Assembly (NCBI GenBank): GCA_944322565.1
Contig: CALUPG010000001.1
Location: 186,001 to 250,000, forward strand
Length of the DNA stretch: 64,000 nt
Direction: 5' to 3'
DNA from: an uncultured Bacteroidales bacterium
Lineage (GTDB): Bacteria; Bacteroidota; Bacteroidia; Bacteroidales; UBA932
Position 1 is the first letter of the stretch. The number at the start of each line of letters is the position of its first letter. The notes beneath the pieces were generated by a model. It was not told the origin of the DNA, did not search any database, and saw only the letters and a program-made list of their open reading frames with translations. Positions 1 to 10,098 of this stretch are shown here, in pieces. The translations under genes were made by a program, and so were the position numbers.

Positions 1-1
1 T

Positions 2-667
2 ACGGAAGTCAATATTGACGATATAAAATACCGAAGAGCCGACAATCAGGACGGCCCCGTATACACTCTGCCCAAAAGCGAGATTTCAACCATCATCTAT
101 GCCAACGGGGCTGTTGAAGTCTTCAATGATGAACCTGCTCCGGATTCAAGGCAATCCGGCAGCATGCAGAATCAGGGAAACAGCCGGAATCAGATAATCG
201 GAATCCTAGGTGCGGGAGGATGCTACTTTGACCCGGACAATCCAATGCCGATAACCCGCGCCAACAACAACTATTTTTATAATGGGGCCGCTATCAATGC
301 CACTACCGCGGAATTGATTATAAGTTCATACGACCCGTCGCTCAGCGACGGATTCAAGTCCGCAAAAAGCAGGATGACAGCAGGCAATGTACTTGCAGGC
401 ATAGGCGGAGGACTCATAGGCGGAGGATTGGGAACACTTATATGGGCCGACACTGAAACTGAAGTCATCGCAGCGAGCGTACTTATAGGCCTCGGAACCA
501 TAATAGGGCTTCCGATAGCCATGCCTATTTTCTACTCCGGCCAAAGAGAATGCAATTCAATTGTCGACAGATACAATTCTCATGTCCAGGGCTATGCAAG
601 AAAACCTTCCTGTGAAATAAACTTCGGAGCAGCTCCGCATGGGATAGGCCTTACAATGGCGTTCTGA
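2..667 (+). CDS. Envelope protein, 5' end outside window
   Basis: The reading frame is open from base 2, so the gene begins upstream of the window; the ATG at 164 is internal. The first ~50 visible residues (…YTLPKSEISTIIYANG) match the N-terminal domain of the next gene (…FTTKAETISRIEFQNG), so both proteins share a small beta-rich module. The C-terminal half has a glycine-rich hydrophobic stretch (VLAGIGGGLIGGGLGTLIW) and a second hydrophobic segment ending at PIFYSG, which suggests two membrane helices or a glycine-zipper hairpin. It ends in GLTMAF. It probably forms an operon with the gene 41 bp downstream. The function is unknown. Confidence 0.75.
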   Translation, partial: TEVNIDDIKYRRADNQDGPVYTLPKSEISTIIYANGAVEVFNDEPAPDSRQSGSMQNQGNSRNQIIGILGAGGCYFDPDNPMPITRANNNYFYNGAAINATTAELIISSYDPSLSDGFKSAKSRMTAGNVLAGIGGGLIGGGLGTLIWADTETEVIAASVLIGLGTIIGLPIAMPIFYSGQRECNSIVDRYNSHVQGYARKPSCEINFGAAPHGIGLTMAF

Positions 668-708
668 GATACAGGAGAGACAAATTATCAATCCCAAAAA
701 TTCGGAAA

Positions 709-1770
709 ATGAAAAAGACACTGATTAGCGCCATCGCAGTATTCATCTGCTGCATCGGAGCATCGGCACAGGATATCATTGTGATGAGAGACGGCAAGAG
801 TATTGAGGCCATTGTCTTGGAAATCTCAACTTCATATGTCAAATACAAGAGATTTGACTATCAGAACGGACCTACATTCACGACAAAGGCAGAGACAATC
901 AGCAGAATTGAATTCCAGAACGGCACGAGTCAGGAATTCAACCCGCAGGAGTCCCGCGCAATGACAGACGCCGCAGGGGAATCACCAGACGGACATAACA
1001 CCTCCGAGAAACAGAATTATGGACAATACAAGCCTGCCGCCAAGCCCGGAGAAAAGCTTCTTAGATTCGGGGTTCATGCCGGAGTGGCGATTCCGACCGG
1101 ACTATACGGCAATTATATAACAGCCCCCGCGACAATATATAGCGAAAAAGGAGCTGCAGCAGGTGCAGGAGCCACATTCGGATGCAAGATGCTTTATGGA
1201 ATCAAGAAAGTCAAAGGGCTCAGCATTGTGACCAACCTGGATTTTGTAATCAATCCGACGAAAAAGGAAGCAGAAAATCTTATCAATGGCATATTTTCAT
1301 CTGTCGCAAACGAATATTATGCATTCCGCGTTGACAAAATGCCCGTCTTCGTGTCTGTCCCGATAACCGCAGGAATCAACTACAAGTATAACTTCAACAA
1401 GACAATCGGGGTCTGGGGAGAATTTGCAGCCGGAGCGAATCTCAGGTTCATAAGTTCTCTTAAATTAATAAATACGGCAGGCTCCCATTATATGTACACG
1501 GAAAACGGGATACAACTATATTCAAGTGACGAAGAAAGCTATAACTACAATCCGAACATACAATTTGCATATCAGACAGGATGCGGCATCCTTCTGTGGG
1601 ACAAGCTGACCCTCGGAATCCTGTTCAACGGCACAAACCGCAGCAAAATCACAGGAACATCAAGAGGTGAAATTTATGACGACAGTATTGATGATTCCAA
1701 GCGAGAACCATTTTACGGCGGTATAGCCGGCTACAGCTGCATCATGATCCGTGCAGGCTATATATTCTGA
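709..1770 (+). CDS. Putative outer-membrane beta-barrel protein
   Basis: 353 aa. Residues 1-21 form a signal peptide (ISAIAVFICCIGASAQ). Residues ~22-80 carry the module shared with the preceding gene. After a low-complexity linker, residues ~120-353 alternate aromatic and polar residues as in a barrel, starting LRFGVHAGVAIPTGLYG and ending in the terminal-phenylalanine motif IRAGYIF. This pattern is typical of Bacteroidota outer-membrane beta-barrel (PorT-like) proteins. Ligand and function cannot be told. Its stop overlaps the 3' end of the convergent HD gene by 13 bp. Confidence 0.7.
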   Translation: MKKTLISAIAVFICCIGASAQDIIVMRDGKSIEAIVLEISTSYVKYKRFDYQNGPTFTTKAETISRIEFQNGTSQEFNPQESRAMTDAAGESPDGHNTSEKQNYGQYKPAAKPGEKLLRFGVHAGVAIPTGLYGNYITAPATIYSEKGAAAGAGATFGCKMLYGIKKVKGLSIVTNLDFVINPTKKEAENLINGIFSSVANEYYAFRVDKMPVFVSVPITAGINYKYNFNKTIGVWGEFAAGANLRFISSLKLINTAGSHYMYTENGIQLYSSDEESYNYNPNIQFAYQTGCGILLWDKLTLGILFNGTNRSKITGTSRGEIYDDSIDDSKREPFYGGIAGYSCIMIRAGYIF

Positions 1771-2453
1771 CTTGAGTATATCCTCACGACTTCAGCGCGG
1801 GCTGCGTCCGGGTCAGCAAGCAATGATCGCAGCTCAAGGAGACGGACGGCATTGCCGCTCCATGGAATCCAGAGCTTCAGATAGCCTTCCTGACCGTATT
1901 TGTCGTAAAGATGGTCAAGGGCACGGTCTATCTGCTCTTGAGGGGACATTCCCGGATATCTTGACATGCCGTACTGGAGAGTCCTGCGGATGATTGTCCC
2001 GGAATCTATCAGACGGTCAGCCTCCGCCACCATCTTCCCGCAGATGCTCCTCGGCTCATAGTCGAGCGATGCCCTGTGGTCTTCTGCAGCCTGTGCGACT
2101 GCCTCAATCTGCTCCGGAGAAAACCACCTCCGGAGACTGGCGTCAGCCCTTATCATCTTCCCGGAATCCGTATGATGGTTCTTCTTGCCGTTGATGCGCC
2201 CGAGGTCATGGCAGGCGGCAGCCACAAAGAGGATTTCAGGGTCAAGCTTCCCCTTCACCTCCTCCGGCGCCCGTCGGTACAGGTCCATGGAATTTTCAAT
2301 CACATCACAGGCATGGTCCTCGCGATGGGCAGGGTCAAAGGCCGCATACCGAGGGACTATCTCGCCAAAGACATATTCCACGATGCCGGGCCTTATCTCC
2401 GGGAAGGAGGATATGAATGATTCTTTGTTTCTGTATGCTTGAGCAATATTCAT
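1758..2453 (-). CDS. HD-domain phosphohydrolase
   Basis: 231 aa cytosolic protein. The metal-binding HD signature is complete: histidine in REDHACDV near residue 47, then the HD pair in AACHDLGRING, then a later acidic residue in AEADRLID. This is the layout of small metal-dependent phosphohydrolases acting on nucleotides or related phosphate esters. The substrate cannot be predicted. The gene is monocistronic, convergent with the beta-barrel gene and divergent from the HAD/beta-galactosidase pair. ATG start at 2453. Confidence 0.8.
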   Translation of the reverse strand: MNIAQAYRNKESFISSFPEIRPGIVEYVFGEIVPRYAAFDPAHREDHACDVIENSMDLYRRAPEEVKGKLDPEILFVAAACHDLGRINGKKNHHTDSGKMIRADASLRRWFSPEQIEAVAQAAEDHRASLDYEPRSICGKMVAEADRLIDSGTIIRRTLQYGMSRYPGMSPQEQIDRALDHLYDKYGQEGYLKLWIPWSGNAVRLLELRSLLADPDAARAEVVRIYSSQNI

Positions 2454-2541
2454 GACACAGGAAATTTATCCGGTCACCGGACTCTGCAAAAGTATAAAAT
2501 TCTGAATAATGTCCTGCGGTCAGAATAAAAGAAAATTTTCT

Positions 2542-2549
2542 TATCTTTG
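2542..2549 (+). promoter_or_regulatory. -7 promoter box of the HAD/GH2 operon
   Basis: TATCTTTG matches the Bacteroidota -7 consensus TAnnTTTG and lies 22 bp before the ATG at 2572. Confidence 0.55.
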
Positions 2550-2571
2550 GAGATTGTGAATCAGGACTGAA

Positions 2572-3411
2572 ATGAAAAAGACACCGATAGTAGCCCTCAT
2601 CTATGACTTTGACGGGACACTTTCTCCAGGCAACATGCAGGAGTTCGGATTTATCCAGGCCATCGGGAAGAGTCCGGCGGAATTCTGGGAAATGAGCGAC
2701 GAGATTGCCATCGGACAGGATGCGAGCAACATTCTCAGTTATATGAAACTGATGTTCGACGAGGCCAGGAAGGCAGGCATAAGTCTCCAGAGAGAGAAAT
2801 TCAGGAGCTTCGGCAAGAGCATCGAACTTTTTGACGGAGTCAGGGAATGGTTCGGGCTAATCAACGAATACGGCCGTCAGCATGGGGTCAGCATCGAGCA
2901 CTATATCAATTCTTCGGGACTTGCAGAAATGATAGAGGGCTCTCCCATCGCAGACGAGTTCAAGAGGATATTCGCCTGTTCATTTCTCTACGATGCGGAC
3001 GGGAATGCGGTATGGCCCGGCGTTGCCGTCGACTATACGGCCAAGACCCAGTTCATTTTCAAAATCAACAAGGGTATCCTAAGCATCAGGGACAACAAGC
3101 TGGTCAACGAAAGCCAGCTTGAGGAGAACAAGAGGATACCTTTCCCCCACATGATATATTTCGGAGACGGAGAGACAGATGTCCCCTGCATGAAGATTGT
3201 CAAGATGTTCGGAGGACATTCCATCGCCGTGTACAATCCTCTCACCCCGGGCAAGCACGAGACCGCCAAGAAACTGCTGAAACAGAAGAGGGTGAATTTC
3301 ATTACTCCCGCCTGCTACACGAAGGACAGCAGGACATACAAGGTCGTCTGCTCCATCATAGACAAGATAAAGGCCGACCATGAACTTCTGAGACTCTCGA
3401 ATTTCAAATAA
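2572..3411 (+). CDS. HAD-family phosphatase
   Basis: 279 aa, no signal peptide. HAD motif I is IYDFDGTLSPG (nucleophile and acid/base aspartates, residues ~12-16). Motif II is probably INSSG near residue 113, and motif III/IV is FGDGETDVPCMK near residue 200. The insert between motifs I and II is helical, as in C1-capped HADs related to phosphoserine-phosphatase-like enzymes. Substrate unknown. The beta-galactosidase gene starts 18 bp after its stop, so the two are probably co-transcribed. Confidence 0.8.
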   Translation: MKKTPIVALIYDFDGTLSPGNMQEFGFIQAIGKSPAEFWEMSDEIAIGQDASNILSYMKLMFDEARKAGISLQREKFRSFGKSIELFDGVREWFGLINEYGRQHGVSIEHYINSSGLAEMIEGSPIADEFKRIFACSFLYDADGNAVWPGVAVDYTAKTQFIFKINKGILSIRDNKLVNESQLEENKRIPFPHMIYFGDGETDVPCMKIVKMFGGHSIAVYNPLTPGKHETAKKLLKQKRVNFITPACYTKDSRTYKVVCSIIDKIKADHELLRLSNFK

Positions 3412-3429
3412 TACATAAAGCCACAATTG

Positions 3430-5943
3430 ATGAAACACTCCTATCTATTCCTTACCCTGCTGACGGCAGGACTGGCATCATGGATGATGCCTTGCGGGGC
3501 TGCGGCACAGTCCAGGACCGAAACCCTGCTGGAAAAAGGATGGAAATTCACGAGGGAAGATGCCCCGGAATTCTCCGCATGCGCTTATGACGATGCCCTA
3601 TGGCAGGATGTGACTGTTCCGCACGACTGGGCCATCTGCGGACCTTTCAGCGTCCATAACGACAAGCATCATACTGCGATTCTCCAGGACGGGCAGACTG
3701 ACCCGATGGAGCACGCCGGCCGCACGGGAGGCCTCCCGTTCACAGGAGCCGGATGGTACAGGACATACTTCGATGTACCGGAAATGGACGGAGGACTCAG
3801 ATGCACCCTCCTTTTTGACGGGGCGATGAGCCATGCCAGGGTATATGTCAACGGGGAAGAAGCCTGTTTCTGGCCATACGGCTACAATTCATTCCATTTT
3901 GACGCGACCCCTTATGTGAAGCCCGGGAAAAACACCCTGGCCGTCAGGCTGGAGAACGAGACTGAAAGTTCACGGTGGTATCCGGGGGCCGGCCTGTACA
4001 GGAATGTCCACCTCATATTCACCCAGGACGCACATGTTCCTGTCTGGGGAACCCAGGTGATTACCGAGGAACTCGGAGAAAACTTCGCCAAGGTGTCACA
4101 AAAGACAGCACTCGATGTCCCTGAAGGCAAGTCATTCGGAGACTACAGGATAGTGACTGAAATAAAAGACATGGAAGGCCGAATCGTAGCAGAGGCTTCC
4201 TGCTGCGGGACAGAATTCGACGGAGGAGTATTCAGACAGAATTTCACGGTGCCTGACCCGAATCCGTGGACTCCCGAGACCCCTTATCTGTACACATCCG
4301 TGTCAAGAATCTATGAAGGTGAGACCCTGAAAGACGAATATTCAACCGTCTTCGGAGTACGCACCGCAGAGATAATCCACGGCAAGGGCTTCTACCTCAA
4401 CGGAGAGAAGGTAATATTCCGAGGAGTCTGCAACCACCATGACCTCGGGCCTCTTGGCGGCATCGCCAACGAAGCGGGCATCAGAAGGCAGATACGCATC
4501 CTCAAGGACATGGGATGCAACGCCATCAGGACTTCCCACAATATGCCGGCCCCGGAACTGGTGAAAGCATGCGACGAAATGGGAATGATGCTCATGGCCG
4601 AATCTTTCGACGAATGGGCTACGGCAAAAGTCCAGAACGGATACCACAAGGTGTTTGACGAATGGGCTGAAAAAGACCTTGTCAACCTCCTGCGCCATTT
4701 CCGCAACAGTCCGAGCATAGTCATGTGGTGCATCGGCAATGAGGTGCCTGACCAGTGGAACGGTGACAGCGGTCCCAAGCTCTCGCTGATGCTCCAGGAC
4801 ATCTGCCACAGAGAAGACCCGACCAGGCCTGTCACACAGGGTATGGATGCTCCGGATGCCGTGGTAAACAACAACATGGCCGCCGTGATGGATGTGCCGG
4901 GATTCAACTACAGGCCGCACAAATATCAGGAGAACTATGCCAAGCTGCCCCAGAGAATAATTCTCGGCAGCGAGACTGCCTCCACCTTGAGTGCAAGGGG
5001 CATCTACAAGTTCCCTGTCGTACGCCGCTCAATGTACAAATATCCGGACCACATGGCATCTTCATACGATGTCGAGCACTGCGGCTGGTCCAATCTTCCT
5101 GAAGACGACTTCATCCAGCATGACGACCTTCCGTACTGCATAGGAGAATTCGTCTGGACCGGCTTCGACTACCTCGGGGAACCTACCCCGTACTATTCGG
5201 ACTGGCCGAGCCACTCGTCCCTCTTCGGCATCATCGACCTTGCAGGCATTCCAAAGGACAGATACTGGCTCTACAGAAGCCACTGGAACAAGGATGCCGA
5301 GACCCTGCATATACTGCCGCACTGGAACTGGAAAGGTCGCGAAGGTGAAGTGACCCCGATTTTTGTCTACACCAGCTATCCTTCCGCCGAAGTCTTCATA
5401 AACGGCAAGAGCCAGGGCATCCGTACCAAGGACACTACCGTGACCGTATTCAACAGCGCGGATTCAGTCTCAATGGCCAATCTCAAGAGACAGACACGAT
5501 ACCGCCTGATGTGGATGGAGACAGTCTATGAGCCGGGAACAGTCCGTGTAGTCGCCTACGACAAGGATGGCAATCCTGCGGCAGAGAAAGAAATCCATAC
5601 TGCAGGCAAACCATACAGAATCGAGCTTGTGGCAGACAGGACCGTCATCAAGGCAGACGGCAAGGACCTCTCGTTCGTCACAGTCCGTGTGACAGACAAG
5701 GACGGAAACCTCTGCCCTCTCGCAGACAACGAAATCAGCTTCAAGGTCAAGGGCAAAGGCTGGTACAGGGCAGGGGCCAACGGCAATCCGACCTCCCTGG
5801 AACCGTTCCAGAAGCCACAGATGAAGGTATTCTCCGGAATGATGACAGCCATCGTGTCCTCTACTGAAGAGCCCGGCGAAATCATCCTTGAAGCGACTTC
5901 CCGAGGACTGAAGAAGGCGACAGTCACCATTGTCAGCGAGTAG
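3430..5943 (+). CDS. Secreted GH2 beta-galactosidase
   Basis: 837 aa with a signal peptide (LFLTLLTAGLASWMMPCGAAAQ). Domain order is the N-terminal jelly-roll (LLEKGWKFTREDAPEFS…VPHDWAI), an Ig-like domain, the TIM barrel, then two C-terminal beta domains (DUF4982-like and a bacterial Ig-like domain around residues 610-837). The acid/base glutamate is E438 in MWCIGNEV. The nucleophile is likely E515 in ILGSETAS, followed by GEFVWTGFDYLGEPTP as in Bacteroidales GH2 enzymes. It should hydrolyse terminal beta-galactosides of dietary or host glycans in the periplasm or at the surface. The ATG at 3430 is preferred over a TTG one codon earlier. No SusC/SusD pair is nearby. Confidence 0.9.
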   Translation: MKHSYLFLTLLTAGLASWMMPCGAAAQSRTETLLEKGWKFTREDAPEFSACAYDDALWQDVTVPHDWAICGPFSVHNDKHHTAILQDGQTDPMEHAGRTGGLPFTGAGWYRTYFDVPEMDGGLRCTLLFDGAMSHARVYVNGEEACFWPYGYNSFHFDATPYVKPGKNTLAVRLENETESSRWYPGAGLYRNVHLIFTQDAHVPVWGTQVITEELGENFAKVSQKTALDVPEGKSFGDYRIVTEIKDMEGRIVAEASCCGTEFDGGVFRQNFTVPDPNPWTPETPYLYTSVSRIYEGETLKDEYSTVFGVRTAEIIHGKGFYLNGEKVIFRGVCNHHDLGPLGGIANEAGIRRQIRILKDMGCNAIRTSHNMPAPELVKACDEMGMMLMAESFDEWATAKVQNGYHKVFDEWAEKDLVNLLRHFRNSPSIVMWCIGNEVPDQWNGDSGPKLSLMLQDICHREDPTRPVTQGMDAPDAVVNNNMAAVMDVPGFNYRPHKYQENYAKLPQRIILGSETASTLSARGIYKFPVVRRSMYKYPDHMASSYDVEHCGWSNLPEDDFIQHDDLPYCIGEFVWTGFDYLGEPTPYYSDWPSHSSLFGIIDLAGIPKDRYWLYRSHWNKDAETLHILPHWNWKGREGEVTPIFVYTSYPSAEVFINGKSQGIRTKDTTVTVFNSADSVSMANLKRQTRYRLMWMETVYEPGTVRVVAYDKDGNPAAEKEIHTAGKPYRIELVADRTVIKADGKDLSFVTVRVTDKDGNLCPLADNEISFKVKGKGWYRAGANGNPTSLEPFQKPQMKVFSGMMTAIVSSTEEPGEIILEATSRGLKKATVTIVSE

Positions 5944-6706
5944 AATTGAACAGTGCTGTGGTGCCGAGCATTATGCGTTCGAGCTCCGCAGCATGTTTCT
6001 TCTTGAATTTCAGACTCCGCAGCATATCAATCTGGGCAAGGGAATGAAGGTCTGTACCGACATACGAGTACAGGCCTTTTTCCAATATGGCCCCGGCCTT
6101 GACGAAGGCGCCCCTGCCGTAGAATCCTCCGAGGGAAAGCAAGTTCAGCTGGAGCTCACATCCCTTGTCAATGAGATTGCAGATTCTTTTCAAATCGGCC
6201 GGATAGAAGATATAGCGTTCCGGATGTGCAAGCACGGGATGAAAGTCCAGGCACACCAACTTGAAAATGACCTCGTCGATATTGGCGGACTCGTATGCGT
6301 ATGACATTTCTATCAGGATATGCTTTCCCGGCAACAGCAGCATCGGCGCAGAGAAAGTATCCTCAAAGCCTTCGTAGACCATGTGCTCTCCGGCTATCCT
6401 GAAATTAATCACATTGGATGCATCCTGAAGTACGGGCTCCTCTTTCCGGAAGCAGGCCTTGATGAAATCATGATTATTCTCCGGATACAGTTCCGGATAA
6501 ATGTGCGGAGTAAGAATCATGTTGCGGACACCGATGGACGCAAGCCTCGCAACTGCCTTGCAGGAATGCTCCGATGTCCGGAAGCCGTCATCCACTCCCG
6601 GAAGCACATGGGAATGCATATCCGTCTCAAAAGGAAGGTCGGAAAGAGACGGTCCCTTTGAGAACAATGAATGCCAAAAACCTCCTGTAGACTTGTTGTC
6701 CGCCAT
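5933..6706 (-). CDS. PHP-domain tyrosine phosphatase, CpsB/YwqE-like
   Basis: 257 aa. Metal-binding PHP motifs are present in order: DMHSHVLPGVDDG (residue ~30), TPHIYPE (~66), AHPERY (~160) and GTDLHS (~218). This is the set found in bacterial Mn-dependent phosphotyrosine phosphatases that act on capsule tyrosine kinases. In Bacteroidota they often dephosphorylate Wzc-like kinases, but no capsule locus lies in the window. It is last in a leftward run behind purT (44-bp gap), and its 3' end overlaps the convergent GH2 gene by 11 bp. Confidence 0.85.
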   Translation of the reverse strand: MADNKSTGGFWHSLFSKGPSLSDLPFETDMHSHVLPGVDDGFRTSEHSCKAVARLASIGVRNMILTPHIYPELYPENNHDFIKACFRKEEPVLQDASNVINFRIAGEHMVYEGFEDTFSAPMLLLPGKHILIEMSYAYESANIDEVIFKLVCLDFHPVLAHPERYIFYPADLKRICNLIDKGCELQLNLLSLGGFYGRGAFVKAGAILEKGLYSYVGTDLHSLAQIDMLRSLKFKKKHAAELERIMLGTTALFNSTR

Positions 6707-6750
6707 AATGCTCTCTTTATGGCTCCTACGGCAGAAGGAGCCCGGTCATG

Positions 6751-7935
6751 TCAATATACCTTCACCGAGAGTTTTGCATACGCACGCCCGACTTTGGCGA
6801 GGGCCTCCTCGACAGAGTCTGCGGTCGCAAGCAGGACTCCGAGACGGCGATGCCCGGCAATTTCCGGCTTGCCGAATATCCTCATCTGGACTCCCGGCTC
6901 TTCAAGCACCTTCTCGAGGTTCTGGAATTCGTATTCCCTTGTGTTGCCCTCGACAACAACGGCTTTTGATGCGGAAGGACCGAAGAATCTGACTTCCGGC
7001 ACAGGGAGACCGAGGATTGCCCTTGCATGCAGAGCGAATTCGGACATGTCCTGGGAAATCATCGTCACCATCCCTGTATCATGAGGCCGCGGAGACACTT
7101 CGCTGAAAATCACCTCGTCACCCTTGACGAAAAGCTCCACTCCGAAGATACCGTATCCTCCGAGGGCCGCGGTTATTTCCCCTGCGATATGCTCGGCCTT
7201 GGCCAATGCCTCAGGGGACATTGCCTGCGGCTGCCAAGACTCCCTGTAGTCACCGTCCACCTGATGGTGGCCTATCGGCTTGAGGAATGTAGTCCCGGCA
7301 CAGTGGCGGACAGTAAGGAGAGTGATTTCATAATCAAAGTCCACAAAGCCCTCTACAATAACTTTTCCGCTGCCTGCACGACCGCCTTCCTGAGAGACAT
7401 GCCAGGCCCTGTCGACATCGGCCTCCGATCTGAGGGTGCTCTGCCCGTGGCCCGAAGAACTCATGACAGGCTTAACCACACAAGGGAAACCTATTTCTTC
7501 CACGGCGGCATCGAACTCTTCCCTTGTGGAAGCGAAGCGGTACCGTGAAGTTGGCAGTCCGAGCGTCTCTGCCGCGAGACGGCGGATTCCTTCCCTGTTC
7601 ATCGTGATTCTTGCTGCCTTGGCCGTAGGGATGACATTGAAGCCTTCGCTCTCCAGTTCGACGAGCTTGTCGGTGGCAATCGCCTCTATCTCAGGTATAA
7701 TATAGTCGGGCTTCTCCTCTTCTATGATTTCTTTCAGGGCAGCCCCGTCAAGCATTGATATTACATGGTGAGAATGCGCCACATGCATTGCAGGAGCATT
7801 CTCATATTTGTCTACAGCCACCACCTGAACCCCAAAGCGCTGGAGCTCGATGGCCACTTCCTTTCCGAGCTCACCCGAGCCGCACAGCAGGGCCTTCTTG
7901 CCGTACTTAGTGAATGTTGTCCCTATTTTTGTCAT
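6751..7935 (-). CDS. purT: Formate-dependent GAR transformylase
   Basis: 394 aa ATP-grasp enzyme that makes formyl-GAR from GAR, formate and ATP in purine synthesis. It is recognisable along its whole length: [18 protein letters not shown] at the N-terminus, [53 protein letters not shown] and [14 protein letters not shown]. The ATG at 7935 is chosen because an upstream in-frame start at 7968 is TTG and the family begins close to MTxxGT. Length fits E. coli PurT (392 aa). It lies between aguB and the PHP phosphatase with short gaps. Confidence 0.96.
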   Translation of the reverse strand: MTKIGTTFTKYGKKALLCGSGELGKEVAIELQRFGVQVVAVDKYENAPAMHVAHSHHVISMLDGAALKEIIEEEKPDYIIPEIEAIATDKLVELESEGFNVIPTAKAARITMNREGIRRLAAETLGLPTSRYRFASTREEFDAAVEEIGFPCVVKPVMSSSGHGQSTLRSEADVDRAWHVSQEGGRAGSGKVIVEGFVDFDYEITLLTVRHCAGTTFLKPIGHHQVDGDYRESWQPQAMSPEALAKAEHIAGEITAALGGYGIFGVELFVKGDEVIFSEVSPRPHDTGMVTMISQDMSEFALHARAILGLPVPEVRFFGPSASKAVVVEGNTREYEFQNLEKVLEEPGVQMRIFGKPEIAGHRRLGVLLATADSVEEALAKVGRAYAKLSVKVY

Positions 7936-7974
7936 GGTCCCTATTGGTTTAATCGTCAATTTCCGCAATGTCTT

Positions 7975-8859
7975 TCAGCGCCCGTATCTCTTCAGGATAT
8001 CCTCATAGGCATCAATCCTGCGGTCCCTGAAAAATGGCCAGCCCCTGCGCACATACTCGGTCCTGCCAAGGTCTATGTCAACGACCTTCACCCCTTCTTC
8101 CTCTTTGCCGAACTGTGCGAGAATCTCTCCCTGAGGACCTGTGGCAAACGAGTTGCCCCAGAAATCAAGTCCGACAGTATTTCCGGACGGGTCATCCTCA
8201 TGTCCCGTGCGGTTGACCGTGATGACAGGCAGTCCATTGGCCACTGAATGGCCTCTCTGGACAAGCTTCCACGCATCGCACTGGACCATCTGTTCCTCGA
8301 CAGGATCGGTACCGACGCCGCCTATGGCAGTAGGATAGATGAGAAGCTGTGCCCCGTTCAAGGCCATCAGTCTCGCCGCCTCAGGATACCACTGGTCCCA
8401 GCACACAAGGACTCCGAGAGTCCCGACTGAAGTCTCTATCGGTCTGAAGCCCAGGTCTCCGGGAGTGAAATAGAATTTCTCATAATAGCACGGGTCGTCC
8501 GGAATGTGCATTTTCCTGTATTTGCCTGCAATCGTACCGTCTTTCTCGATTACGACAGCCGTATTGTGATAGATACCGGCGGCACGACGCTCGAAAAGAG
8601 AAAGCACGAGCACTATGCCGAGCTCTTTCGCCAATGCCCCGAATATCTCTGTGGACGGTCCCGGTATCGGTTCCGCGAGATCGCAGAGCGCCGCATTCTC
8701 AGTCTGGCAGAAATACACGGAATTGTGAAGTTCCTGCAGCACGACGAGCTGAGCGCCCTCCGATGCACACTTTCTGATATTGCCCTTGAGCTTTTCAATA
8801 TTGGCAGCAATGTCAGTACCGCATGACTGCTGCACCATCCCGACCTTAAGTATATTCAT
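7975..8859 (-). CDS. aguB: N-carbamoylputrescine amidase
   Basis: 294 aa nitrilase-superfamily enzyme that hydrolyses N-carbamoylputrescine to putrescine, CO2 and ammonia. The Glu-Lys-Cys triad is visible as E43 (VLQELHN), K116 (KYRKMHIP) and C153 (VLVCWDQWYPE). The C-terminus (GWPFFRDRRID) is typical of plant- and bacterial-type AguB. It sits 84 bp downstream of aguA, so the two encode the complete agmatine-to-putrescine route. Confidence 0.95.
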   Translation of the reverse strand: MNILKVGMVQQSCGTDIAANIEKLKGNIRKCASEGAQLVVLQELHNSVYFCQTENAALCDLAEPIPGPSTEIFGALAKELGIVLVLSLFERRAAGIYHNTAVVIEKDGTIAGKYRKMHIPDDPCYYEKFYFTPGDLGFRPIETSVGTLGVLVCWDQWYPEAARLMALNGAQLLIYPTAIGGVGTDPVEEQMVQCDAWKLVQRGHSVANGLPVITVNRTGHEDDPSGNTVGLDFWGNSFATGPQGEILAQFGKEEEGVKVVDIDLGRTEYVRRGWPFFRDRRIDAYEDILKRYGR

Positions 8860-8943
8860 TTTCTGTTTCCCTGTTATTCAAGTTTATAATAATATTTTCG
8901 GCCGTTTCCCGGCTTATGCCCGAGTCTTCCGGCAAAGTCTCTG

Positions 8944-9990
8944 TCAGTCAAGCCTGAGATACCCTTCGGGGAACTGCATTGTCACGCAATGCAGGGAGCC
9001 GTGACCTGACAGAAGGGCACGGCAGTCTATCACTCTGACTTCCCTGTCCGGGAACACTTCCTGCAGCCTCTTCCGGGCCACCTCATCCTTGGGAGAAGCA
9101 GCACCTGGAACAAGAACTCCTCCGTTGACTATGAGGAAATTGGCGTATGACGCAGGAAGCCTGTAGCTATCCAGCCAGAGAGGGTCAGGAAGCGGAAGCG
9201 GAACAAGCCTGTACGGCTTCCCGTCGGCTGTCCTGAATGTCTCCAGCTGCTTCTCCATGGCGTCGAGCTCCGCGAAATTGTCATCGTCCGGGTCTTCGCA
9301 CTTCGTATATGCTATCGTGTGAGGAGAGCAGAAGCGGGCAAGAATATCCACATGGCTGTCCGTATCGTCTCCGATGATTCCGCCGTGGTCCAGCCACAGT
9401 ATGCGTGACAGGCCGAAAGCCCCCGTCAGTTCCTCCTCTATTTCTTCCCGGTCCAGATATTCGTTTCTGTTGACCGAGCACAGGCAGGAGGATGTGGTGA
9501 GCATAGTGCCGCATCCGTCAGAGTCAATGCTTCCTCCCTCAAGGACATAAGGGCGCATGTCCACGCCAGAGACATCATCATTGAATGCCCCCTGGCTGAA
9601 TATGGTCCTGGTCAGCTGATTGTCAAGGTCAGAGGCGAATTTCAGCCCCCAGCCGTTGAACACAAAGTCATAGATATACTTTTCCCCGTTATCCCCATGT
9701 ACGGAAATGCCGCCGTGGTCCCGTGCCCAGGTGTCATTGAGCGGAGCCTCATAAAACATTATCCTGTCCGTATCAAGCGTCATACCTGTCCTCGCACAGA
9801 CTTCAGCGATGTCCTTCTTCGCCTCATCGATGTCCCTTGCCACTATCATCAGCGGCTCAAAATCCAGTATGTTGCGGGCTATGTCGACATAACATTCAAG
9901 CACCCTGTCTATCTGATACCATTCGGTATCCCTGTGCGGCCATGTCAGCTGTACTCCGCTCTGCCTTTCCCATTCTGCAGGAAGTCTCAT
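8944..9990 (-). CDS. aguA: Agmatine deiminase
   Basis: 348 aa guanidine-modifying enzyme converting agmatine to N-carbamoylputrescine and ammonia. Diagnostic features are the N-terminal MRLPAEWERQSGVQLTWPH, the LEGGSID block, LDHGGIIGDDTDSHVD with the catalytic acid and histidine, and the C-terminal nucleophile in GHGSLHC (C335). It is first in a leftward operon with aguB, and probably purT and the PHP phosphatase. Confidence 0.95.
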   Translation of the reverse strand: MRLPAEWERQSGVQLTWPHRDTEWYQIDRVLECYVDIARNILDFEPLMIVARDIDEAKKDIAEVCARTGMTLDTDRIMFYEAPLNDTWARDHGGISVHGDNGEKYIYDFVFNGWGLKFASDLDNQLTRTIFSQGAFNDDVSGVDMRPYVLEGGSIDSDGCGTMLTTSSCLCSVNRNEYLDREEIEEELTGAFGLSRILWLDHGGIIGDDTDSHVDILARFCSPHTIAYTKCEDPDDDNFAELDAMEKQLETFRTADGKPYRLVPLPLPDPLWLDSYRLPASYANFLIVNGGVLVPGAASPKDEVARKRLQEVFPDREVRVIDCRALLSGHGSLHCVTMQFPEGYLRLD

Positions 9991-10090
9991 CTCTACAAAT
10001 TTTTATAAAACGAGGCCAACCTGTTGCGGTCAGCCCCTCCCGAAAAGTTTTACGGCCAAAATCATAGTTAAGCATTGCGCGGCCGCAGTG

Positions 10091-10098
10091 CAAATATA
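10091..10098 (-). promoter_or_regulatory. -7 promoter box of the aguA operon
   Basis: On the minus strand this reads TATATTTG, a match to TAnnTTTG, ~100 bp before the aguA start. The rest of 9991-10211 holds no gene. Confidence 0.45.
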
